From NCBI RefSeq assembly GCF_028009165.1, contig NC_079244.1, positions 3,162,001 through 3,226,000 of the forward strand: 64,000 bases of DNA, read 5' to 3'. The DNA comes from Akanthomyces muscarius. Its lineage: Eukaryota; Ascomycota; Sordariomycetes; Hypocreales; Cordycipitaceae. The notes under the pieces were generated by a model, which was given only the letters and a program-made list of their open reading frames with translations, was not told the origin of the DNA and ran no database searches. Below are positions 56,313-64,000 of the stretch, piece after piece; the first letter of the stretch is position 1, and each line of letters opens with the position of its first letter. The position numbers and the translations under genes were made by a program.

Positions 56313-57461
56313 ATGGCGGCCGAATTAGTGTCCGTGGATGCACGCAACAAGCTCGAGGATCTGTCGGGAATCGTTATCCAGCCTGGCCAGAACCCCTACG
56401 ATGTGTTTATCAAGGCGTGCAACGACTCCCATGTACGTTGTATCGGCGAACTGTTATCCAATTGATACTCAGGCACCATTCTTTCCGGAATAAATGGCAT
56501 TTACACCAATCAAGCTAACACATTCCTTCGTGAAAATGTTTAGGCCGAGATTCAGGCGCTGTATGAGACTCATCGTGTAAAGCGCAACGCCCAACAAAGA
56601 GAAAAGTTCCTCTCCGCAGACTTTAAAGAGCTCGTCATTGACCAGTATCTCTTGCGCCTGGCGAACCCGGCCATTCAGCCCGGCTTCAAAGACGAGCGAA
56701 ACTGTCTCGTCTTTTGGGCCAGACCGCCTGAGCATGTCATTCTGCTCGCCGCCGAGGTGCAGCAGAAGCTCAAGCAAACGGCACCAGGTATCTGCTCCAG
56801 CTCTGTATATACCACTGAGGAGAATGTTTTCTAAACAGCTTGCTCCGTAGGCCTTTGGCTCATGCCTGTCTACAGAATGCACCTCACGGCCCTGGAGGCT
56901 GCCTTCTCCAAGACGCCCGCCGAAATCGACGCCCTCGCCTCCACCCTCCGTCCCGCCATCCCCTCCATCGTGTCGCACACGCACCGTCACCGCTCTCGTC
57001 TCGTCAAGCCGTTTTTGTCCTATGACCTCTCGGCCTTTGCCCTCTCCTTTCTCCCCGCGTCGGGCGAGGCGACCCTCTCGCCGCCGCCGTCCGGCGTGGA
57101 TCTTTCCGCGGACGGCATCACGTCGGGGGACGACTACACGTACCACCACCTGCGCCGGGACGTCTTTGACATGGTACAGGCCGCGGGCGTCGAGGTCGGC
57201 TCGCGGTACCAGGTGCCCAGCGCGCACATTACCCTGGGCCGCTACCTTGGCGAGGCCGATCACGATACGCCGGCGAAGCGCCAGCGGTGGATCGAGGCCA
57301 TTGACGAAGTCAACAGGTGGCTCGAGGAGGAGGTCTGGGACAGGAACGATGCAGAGTTTACGGGAGAGTGGATTGTAGGACAGGAACGTGGGCTAGATGC
57401 TCGCAGCGGCACATTATGGTATGGAGGCGGGAGGACCATTCAGCTCGGAGAAGGCTTCTAG
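56313..57461 (+). CDS. 2H phosphoesterase (RNA ligase/cyclic phosphodiesterase-like)
   Basis: Three exons (56313-56432, 56544-56787, 56851-57461) give 324 aa. The two defining HxT motifs are visible: HLT at about residues 132-134 in YRMHLTALE, and HIT at about 247-249 in SAHITLGRYLG. The N-terminal part (ELVSVDARNKLEDLSGI, NPYDVFIKACND) is a fungal-specific lead; FWARPPEHVILLAAEVQQKL precedes the first motif. Enzymes of this fold hydrolyse 2',3'-cyclic phosphates, 2',5' linkages or ADP-ribose cyclic phosphate; the fungal branch is named after RNA ligase/cyclic nucleotide phosphodiesterase but its natural substrate is not known. No signal peptide, so it is likely cytosolic or nuclear. Confidence 0.88.
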
Positions 57462-57821
57462 CCACTCCCAGCCTGCCTGTCCTCATAAAGAACCTCCCCA
57501 GAATCCATATATCGTAGAAATCAAAATCTGTAGGCAAAAGAAGATCAACACTCGCTTCTCAGGTCACCATCACAGTTCCTAGTAGTGCAAGCTTTTTCGG
57601 TAATTTTTTGTTTTTTCGTAGATTCACTCGAGATGTGAAAGTTGCTATTTCATGACATAGAGAATTTCATTCCTTTTTGTTATAACTCGTTCCCTATGAG
57701 CCATTTCCTCAATCGAGGACATGAACCTGCCCTTCGCCAGTTTGTTCCATATGCCCCAAATGCAAAGTCAAGGAAAGCACGAATAAAGCGTGAGAAACCC
57801 GAATAGAATTTTTTTAGGCAT
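57462..57821. other. Convergent 3' spacer
   Basis: AT-rich spacer between the 2H phosphoesterase and eL42 3' ends. Only 3' untranslated sequence is expected. Confidence 0.55.
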
Positions 57822-58646
57822 TTAGAAAACAAGAGCGGCACCCTTGGTCTTCTTGTCACCACTGTAGAAGAATCTTCGTCAGCATGGTTGCATCATCACA
57901 CCGCAGGCGAACAGTTGAGAATAAAAACATACCCCAGCTCAAAGTGCTTGCAACGCTTCAGGGCCAGCTGGCACTTGGTCTTGCACTTGACGCACTCCAG
58001 TCTCAGCACAACCTTCTTGGTGGTCTTGGCCTTCTTGTGGAAGACGGGCTTGGTCTGACCACCATAACCGGACTGCTTGCGGTCGTAACGACGCTTTCCC
58101 TGGGCGAAAAGCGAGGCCTTGCCAGCCTTGTACTGGGTGACCTTGTGCTGGGTGTGCTTGCGGCACTCCTTGCCCTTGCAGTAGGTGTTTCTGGTCTTGG
58201 GAATGTTGACCTATGTTCCAATCGAGTCAGTGTTCGTCCTTTCTCATCAGGCGCGGGCGCGAGCAGCGTGTGCGGTGCTCTCAAGCATGGGATGCAGAGT
58301 TCGACTATGAAGTTATCAATCGGCCATCGGTCCGGTCGCACGAGACAGTTTTCTTCGAGGTTCCTTCGATCAGTGTTGGCGCGAGCGGTCCGGGAAAGGT
58401 TCCCAGCCGCTTCTTTTGACGAGTGCAAAGTATTCGGTTGCGTAGTCGTGATTGCACAGGTTGGCGCATAGCGAGATGGAAATTCGACGTGTCAAGGCGC
58501 CGTAGTGGCCGTCATCGTTGGGATTCGAAAAGAAAAACTTGTCATTGTGCGAGCGCGGACCGTCCAGCCGATAAGAGAATGTTCTTTGTCGTCGAAATCT
58601 GCATCGAATGCCATGAGCGCTGGCCGGATTTGTAGGCACATACCAT
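57822..58646 (-). CDS. RPL42: 60S ribosomal protein eL42 (L44)
   Basis: Three exons give exactly 106 aa, the universal length: a 3-nt exon that is only the ATG (58646-58644), 58210-57933, and 57861-57822. The first intron is 433 bp, long for this genome. The protein starts [20 protein letters not shown], has the CX2C pair CVKCKTKC and ends [17 protein letters not shown]. Residue 56 is Pro (GGQTKPVF), the cycloheximide-sensitive form; changes here give resistance in several fungi. It lies at the E-site of the large subunit. The micro-exon means a simple ORF search would miss the start. Confidence 0.97.
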
Positions 58647-59553
58647 CTTGACGACGCTGTGTGGATGTCGTTACGGTTGTTTGGTGATGCAAAGTTCCAA
58701 GGACGGGGCGAAATTTAGAGGTTTTGGTGATTTCTCAGGTTTGTGGGAGACTAGGGTCGGCGCCATGCCTTATTGAGTGTGTGGCAGGTGCAGCGGTGGT
58801 GCGCCACGTTTTTTCTCGCCAAAAGCTCTGCCCCTCCAACTCACGTGACTTTCCCTGTGGCGCAAAGAGCACGGTGGGGCTCAAGTAGAGTGGGCAAGTT
58901 GAAGCGGGCGACTGACCGGTTACGATGTTGTGCTTCGAATATATTTGAGAAACTGCGTTTGCTGGTTTAAGAAATTGAAAGATATCATGAGCTCATAAGA
59001 TATATCCTTTGAAGAACAAACCGGAGCTGCCGTAGGTCGACAATCTCCTTCTACTGGCGACTAGGCAGGATTGCTGTGGACATCAATTCGCCGAACGGAA
59101 TGTTAACTGTGGATTTCATGTACATGAGTTTACTTATTAAACTTGGTTCAGTCAATTTATATCAGTCGTGTAAGCTCGCGTTACGGACGTCATGGTACAT
59201 CGTAACTGGCGATAAGTTGGTTCCCAGTGCTACAGCAGGTTCCAGGCGGACGCCAATGCGCACTTCATCCAACGGAGAGAAACGATGCACTAGATGGCTA
59301 AAGTGGGTGATAATGGAAACAAACACGGAATGACATGCTAAACAATATTCGGAGAGACACTTAAATCACCACTTCTGACGTAATTTGAAGTCCCGTTATC
59401 ATGTTCCGGGTAGTGCTACCATCACGTGGAGCCTTCAACAGACCAGCTCCCGCGATGTGTGGTGTCCTCAGCTAGGAGGCCCCACGTCCGTCGAGATGCC
59501 AACGACACCGATATAGCAACTTCAACATCCACGCACACGCCACAGCCGCAGCC
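58647..59553. other. Divergent promoter spacer
   Basis: Upstream region of eL42 (-) and coatomer epsilon (+). A TCACGTG box lies at about 59433. No gene seen; the 85-codon frame at 59076-59333 is not coding-like. Confidence 0.5.
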
Positions 59554-60621
59554 ATGGATCCCTATTCCGCCGAGGGCGAATTGATCAATATCCACAACCA
59601 CTTCCACCAGGGCCAGTACCAGGAAGTCGTCGACTTTGACACGTCGTCCTTTTCCCCCGACAACGAGCTGCCGGCCCGCCTCCTGGTCCTGCGCGCCCGC
59701 ATCGCGCTCGGCCAGGCGCAAGAGGTCCTCGCCGACGTCAAGGGCGCCTCGGAGCCCGAGCTCCAGGCCGCGGGCGCCCTCGCACAGCAGGCTCTCGGCA
59801 AGACGGACGCGGCCGTCAGCACGGTCGAGAAGCTCGCGGCCTCACACGCCGACAATGTCGGTGTACAGATCATAGGAGGAACTGTCCTCCAAGCGGCGGG
59901 CAAGTCGGAGGAAGCTCTGTCTCTGCTTTCGCAACACCAGGGAAGCCGTAAGTAAAGAACAAGGGGCGTGTACACAATGTTGGTCCGGTTACTGACAGTT
60001 GCATCTGTAGTGGACGCCGTCGCCCTCATTGCCCAGATCCACCTCCAGCAGAACCGAACGGACCTCGCCCTCAAGGAAGTCACAGCCGCCAGAAGATGGG
60101 CCCAGGATAGCCTACTCGTCAACCTCGCCGAGTCATGGGTTGGCCTGCGCGTGGTAAGAAAGCAGTCGCCCAGGGGAAGGATTACTGGAAACTCGCTAAC
60201 TCCGTTATACTAGGGCGGTGAGAAGTACCAGCAGGCATTCTACGTCTTTGAGGAGCTCGCCCAAGCACCCGCCACGTCGTCGATTAGCAGCCTCGTGTCG
60301 CAGGCCGTCTGCGAGCTGCATCTCGGCCGTACCGAGGAGGCCCAGGCCGCCCTCGACCAGGCCATCCAGAAGGCGCCCGAGTCGACCGATGCGATTGCCA
60401 ACATGCTGGTGCTCAAGGTTGTGTCTGGCGCCGACTCGGACGAGCTGACAGCGTAAGTGATGTTTTCAGCTGGTGTATGTGATGATCAGCTGCTTACGTT
60501 TTGGAATTTTAGAACTTTGAAAAAGATTGCCCCCAAGCACCAGCTGCTCGTCGATCTGGAAGAGAAGAGCGCCGCGTTTGATGCGGCTGCATCCAAATAC
60601 TCCGCCAAGGTTGCGGCATAA
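59554..60621 (+). CDS. SEC28: Coatomer epsilon subunit
   Basis: Four exons (59554-59947, 60011-60153, 60214-60452, 60513-60621) give 294 aa, matching epsilon-COP. It is part of the COPI coat that returns cargo from Golgi to ER. The protein is all-helical with TPR-like hairpins: GELINIHNHFHQGQYQEVVD, then LPARLLVLRARIALGQAQEV, ALGKTDAAVSTVEKLA and IAQIHLQQNRTDLALKEV. The hallmark central sequence DSLLVNLAESWVGLRVGGEK crosses exons 2-3 and is followed by YQQAFYVFEEL. TSSISSLVSQAVCELHLGR and IAPKHQLLVDLEEKSAAFD are in the C-terminal half. All features are typical. Confidence 0.96.
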
Positions 60622-60932
60622 ATAAAATAAAGCAGGAGGAGAGAAGACTCATAAAGACGAAACAAGAACGGATGACCATCATGATGCACGGCGTATCTGG
60701 TAGACAATGGTTGAGCAGCTACAGATTTGGGAAGAAACCCGCCAACTACTCTGCTGGCTGTTTATAATACACAATAAAATTTCAGTGTCACTTTTTGCCT
60801 TGCGTTTGGTGCTCTATCTAGTGTTCGCTAAAACAGTCCTGCAGGACCTTTGTCGGCAAGCATGGAGCTAGTCTCTGATGAGTGGCTTTCCAACTCGTCG
60901 TCTGGTATCCAAAGCCGCTGTCTGATGCTATT
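60622..60932. other. Convergent 3' spacer
   Basis: Starts with AATAAAATAA, a good poly(A) signal for the coatomer gene. Otherwise featureless. Confidence 0.55.
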
Positions 60933-61532
60933 CTAAAGCGCTGCGACTTCAGCATGTGACCTCGCCTCACCAACGGTACCTTCTTCATTTTCAGCAAGAA
61001 TCTCGCATTTCCTATTTTGCAGTCGTTTTTTGCCGAGCATTGTTACATCTGCATCTGCATCCTTCGTTGGGCTCACTGCCGTCACGTACTGCTCATCCAG
61101 GCATCGTGCCAAGCTCCCCTGCGAAAAGTACTGTTGATAGTCCAGGAATGTCGGACAGTCGCAGTCAACGCCGGCGCTGATGGTTCCAGGGTCTAGCTGC
61201 CGCGACGGAGATGCCTCGAGACTTCCGAGTAACTTGTAGGACGAGGCGTTGGAGCGTAGGGTGGCGCCGTCGTCGCTGGTGGACAGCCGCGAGGAGCGCT
61301 TGCTGGCGGCGGACGACTCGATCCAGGCGACGATAGACTTGACGCTGCGACTCGGGCTGTGGTCGAGAGATGTGTCCAGCCGAGGGGGCAGGCCGGAGCC
61401 ACGATGGCCGAGGTTGTAAGAGAAGCTGCCGGGGATGGCTTTGAGCTCGCGCTTGCGGTCGATGATGCTGTTTGGAGAACTGGCCGTGGAGTTTGTGGCA
61501 TGTTCGCCGGGGATGTCGGTGGCTAGTTCCAT
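60933..61532 (-). CDS. Orphan 199-residue Ser-rich protein
   Basis: A single-exon frame of 199 codons with coding-like GC3. MELATDIPGEHATNSTASSP begins a disordered, Ser-rich protein. A recognisable helix (SVKSIVAWIESSAASKRSSR) is followed by SDDGATLRSNASSYKLLGSL and a Cys/Tyr-containing part (CDCPTFLDYQQYFSQGSLAR). The tail is charged (KKRLQNRKCEILAENEEG). Many Ser-Pro and Arg-x-x-Ser sites suggest phosphorylation. I know no named domain. The 5' leader on this strand is a pyrimidine tract (the complement of the GAA-rich run at 61565-61608), as often found before fungal genes. Confidence 0.65.
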   Translation of the reverse strand: MELATDIPGEHATNSTASSPNSIIDRKRELKAIPGSFSYNLGHRGSGLPPRLDTSLDHSPSRSVKSIVAWIESSAASKRSSRLSTSDDGATLRSNASSYKLLGSLEASPSRQLDPGTISAGVDCDCPTFLDYQQYFSQGSLARCLDEQYVTAVSPTKDADADVTMLGKKRLQNRKCEILAENEEGTVGEARSHAEVAAL

Positions 61533-62096
61533 CTGTTTATGGTTTTTTCTTAGCGTTATTGTTGAAGAAGAAGAAGAGGAAGAGGAAGAGGAAGATAAAG
61601 AAGAAGGCCGTCGTCAATCTCGATGGGTAGTTTCATTTGTGTATGCCTCCATTTTAGTATTGAACTTGAGGTTGAAGATGGAATACCAAGAGGATGAAGA
61701 AGACGCAGGAGAAGAAACTGTAAAGCTATTGAAGGGGCACTTGAATAGTTCGACGCGGTGTGGACGGGATCAGTCACTCAAAGGTGAGTACCATCTGAGC
61801 ACCAGGGCAACAGCCGAGAAGTACGTTCAACGAGGGTATAAACGAGCCGTTGCTATTTTCCGTTTTGCTAAATATGCCAGAAAAAGATCTAAAAGTTGAT
61901 GTGTACGAACCAACTGGGTTCGAACTTCCAAACATCCACGATGGTCCAGCTACTAACCCAGCTCCATCACGATGAATGGGTTTCCGTGTTTCTTTCGTTC
62001 AATTTCACTCGCTTACACTGCCCGTAGTTCCCATGAGAAAAGAAAACTCCCCCCAGTATCCATGTTTAAATTTTTTTTTAGTTCGGTTTGTGTCAT
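61533..62096. other. Spacer with GAA-rich tract
   Basis: Leader of the orphan gene and MBF1 3' end. An uninterrupted purine run of GAA/GAG triplets lies at about 61564-61608. The B-box-like gggttcgaac at 61909 is not within a tRNA fold. Confidence 0.5.
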
Positions 62097-62761
62097 TTAT
62101 TTCTTCTTGGCAAACTTGGGAGCGCCAATGTCGCTGCCACGCAGCTTGACGTTGAGGATACGCTCCATGTTGGCGAGAACCTTTTGGTCGGGGGCGGCAG
62201 TGCCGCGCTCAAAGTCGGCGACAATGGTCTGGGTGGTGTTGCACTTGGTGGCGAGGTCCTTTTGGGTCATCTTGGGCTCCATCTTCTGGCGGGTTTGGGA
62301 GATGACGTCGCCGACGGCCTTGCCAATGGTGTTCGGCTTGACAATGTCATCGGAGCGGTCGACCTTGGTGAGTCGCTGGCCTTCGCCGCCGCCAACCTGT
62401 GAGCGAGCCGAGTTAGTCAAAGATAAAAACCAAACACTAAAAAGTACACAGAGATGAGATTGTAATTTTTTCGGCGTCACTACGTCCTTTGCGGCACATC
62501 ATTGTGGACAATGGGTGTTTGCCCACACCGGTGTCGCGCGCGGGCGGGTGGCGGGGTTTTTCTCTCTCTGGCCTCGTTGGAGGGTGGGACACGACTTACC
62601 GAGTTGGCGGAAGAATACTTCTTCTCGGTGCTGATGGCGGCGCCAGATCGCTGGGCAGCGTTGAGGGCAGCGTTGCCACGGACGACAGTCTCGCGAGCGG
62701 AAGCACCAGGGCCGCGGACGCGGCTACCGATCTTGGTGGCGGAATCCCAATCCTCAGACAT
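62097..62761 (-). CDS. MBF1: Multiprotein-bridging factor 1
   Basis: Two exons (62761-62600, 62396-62097) give 153 aa, typical for MBF1. The N-terminal MBF1 domain starts [17 protein letters not shown] and includes [20 protein letters not shown]. The C-terminal Cro/C1-type HTH is [20 protein letters not shown] followed by [20 protein letters not shown]. It links activators to TBP and also acts at collided ribosomes to prevent frameshifting. It is nuclear and cytosolic. It is divergent from the DUF1365 gene with 0.68 kb between starts. Confidence 0.97.
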
Positions 62762-63439
62762 TGTGACGGTGGTTATGTTTGGCGGGGTTGATTGAGGCTA
62801 TCGACGAGACTGCTATAGTTCGTCGGATCGAGTGGGCGGCGTGCGGCTACAGAAATCGTGGATTGTTTTGCGATTGAAAGGCGAGAGTGGAATATGATGT
62901 ACGAGGCAAGAAGGGACAAGTCACCGGCCTTTTGTAATATATAATCCAAAGGGTTGACGGGATCGGTGGGTGGGGAAAAAAAGGCCGCTGGCCGCAGGTG
63001 GTGGCCTCATTGAGTCAACCGGCGGGCGGTAAGACGACCAGCGCCACTGTCTGTCCGCTGGGGACTGCAAGGCTTTGGCGTTAGCGGTTTGCTTAGCACG
63101 GGCCGGCTTCGAATCTAGCACATTCCACCCGCTAGTTATCAGTGCTTTTTGGTACTGCACTGGCCAGGCTGACCTAATGGGGGCAGGCTGGTCACTGCTG
63201 CTATGACGGCATGGCCAGCGCTCATGGCCCACCACAGCCCTCTCCCCGTGCTGATGACTGAGGCTCATCGCGTTTGAGACGGTTTGTGGGCGTGCTTGTC
63301 AACCTATTTCGCAACCATAGCCAACAATACAATGTTCCGACACCCAAAGCCTTGATGGACTGCTCCGGCAAACTCCCGTGAGCCATATCCGCAGATACGG
63401 CCACTGTACAGCCACCGGCTGCGCGCCTGCATCCAGCCC
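62762..63439. other. Bidirectional promoter
   Basis: Shared upstream region of MBF1 (-) and the DUF1365 gene (+). No additional gene seen. Confidence 0.55.
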
Positions 63440-64000
63440 ATGGACAGCATCGACGACTCGCCGCTGTCACTGGCCGTGGTACGCTTCGCCGACTACGCGG
63501 ACCGATTCCTCCAAAACTGGCCCGGGTCAATACTCCTCTCTGCCAGCTTCGCCTTGTACTACTCCCTGTTCGGCGGCCGCGGCGACGTCATCCTCATTGC
63601 TGCCGCCGCAGCGCTCGCATCGCCCAGCGCGCTTTGGCAGCTGCTCGCCCGCCATGCACAGTCCATTCTCGGCGCCGTCCTGATTGCGGCAGGCAGCGCC
63701 ATCTCCATACGATTCATGATTCTCACGGCCCCTCGCATCTTTCATGGTACCTCGGCAGGGTGGACAGAGTCTGCAGGCAGCTTCTTCATCCCCAGCCGCA
63801 CCACGCATTCGCGCTTCTTCCCCAAGAAGCATTCTTTTGCCTATTCCTATCTCACCGTCGGTGTTCCCGTTGCCTTGCGGACACATGTCAATGGAATTCT
63901 CTCTGTTGATCCGTCCGCGCCAAGGGCCGCCCGAGGCTGGTGGGCGTCGCTCTCGTCGCCGCTCTATGAGGTGGACAGTGCCAACTACTTGGCCCGCGGT
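63440..64000 (+). CDS. DUF1365-family protein, 3' end beyond the window
   Basis: An uninterrupted frame of 187 codons runs off the window edge, so the gene is partial. MDSIDDSPLSLAVVRFADYA leads into two or three membrane segments (SILLSASFALYYSLFGGRGD; VILIAAAAALASPSALWQLL; SILGAVLIAAGSAISIRFMI). The DUF1365 hallmark follows: RTTHSRFFPKKHSFAYSYLT, VGVPVALRTHVNGILSVD, then LYEVDSANYLARG. In bacteria DUF1365 genes neighbour cyclopropane-fatty-acid synthases; the fungal role is unknown, perhaps lipid-related. Fungal copies carry the added membrane lead seen here. Confidence 0.85.
   Translation, partial: MDSIDDSPLSLAVVRFADYADRFLQNWPGSILLSASFALYYSLFGGRGDVILIAAAAALASPSALWQLLARHAQSILGAVLIAAGSAISIRFMILTAPRIFHGTSAGWTESAGSFFIPSRTTHSRFFPKKHSFAYSYLTVGVPVALRTHVNGILSVDPSAPRAARGWWASLSSPLYEVDSANYLARG

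Noticed and set aside
61905..61920. B-box-like gggttcgaac suggesting a tRNA
   Set aside because: The flanking bases do not pair into a five-base T stem and no A box or acceptor stem fits on either strand.

Overview
The window is nuclear DNA of a filamentous ascomycete, most likely a Sordariomycete and possibly Hypocreales. The signs are short GT-AG introns of about 50-110 bp, mostly with CTAAC/CTGAC-type branch sites, strong G/C third-position bias in coding regions, roughly 1-2 kb spacers, and families typical of Pezizomycotina: Zn2Cys6 regulators, DUF7514, fungal S33 peptidases and DOMON-b561 proteins. I built 24 gene models by joining exons at splice sites that keep the reading frame. One of them (12.7-14.8 kb) lacks its 5' end and one (63.4 kb) runs off the window edge.

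Layout. 0.9-5 kb: an Stc1-domain protein (+) converges on a mitochondrial pyruvate dehydrogenase kinase (-). The kinase stop codon sits in a TAG-CAA-CTA leaky context and is followed by 54 in-frame, coding-like codons. 7.9-12.4 kb: a 1428-residue secretory membrane protein with about eight glycine-rich repeats of about 73 residues, arranged in alternating A/B types, and a b561-like membrane tail. 12.7-17.1 kb: a Zn2Cys6 regulator next to an MFS exporter. 18-19.3 kb: a coiled-coil protein. 19.8-24.7 kb: a full-size ABCA-type ABC transporter. 26.3-28.3 kb: a DUF7514 protein. 28.3-31 kb: a large spacer holding a decayed direct duplication. 31-32.6 kb: an F-box-like protein. 33.9-37.4 kb: sphingosine-1-phosphate lyase, then a secreted PLC-like phosphodiesterase. 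37.9-38.4 kb: a 96-residue hydrophilic protein split into four exons. 40.3-42 kb: a DOMON-cytochrome b561 protein. 42.9-43.7 kb: a Cys-rich, Ser/Gly-repeat GPI-type protein. 44.8-46.7 kb: a ZIF1/YCR023C-like MFS transporter. 47.7-48.8 kb: a single-span Mid2-like protein. 49.1-54.1 kb: a Zn2Cys6 regulator divergent from a secreted S33 peptidase. 55.1-57.5 kb: ureidoglycolate lyase and a 2H phosphoesterase. 57.8-64 kb: housekeeping genes (eL42, coatomer epsilon, MBF1), an orphan 199-residue protein and the start of a DUF1365 gene.

The genes do not form an obvious biosynthetic cluster. Two regulator-target pairs are plausible: regulator plus MFS exporter at 12.7-17.1 kb, and regulator plus peptidase at 49-54 kb, whose shared spacer carries a 22-bp direct repeat and a CCG-N3-CGG palindrome. 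The observations I rate most novel are the readthrough extension of the pyruvate dehydrogenase kinase and the A/B repeat protein. I recognised no tRNA, rRNA, CRISPR array or intact transposon.
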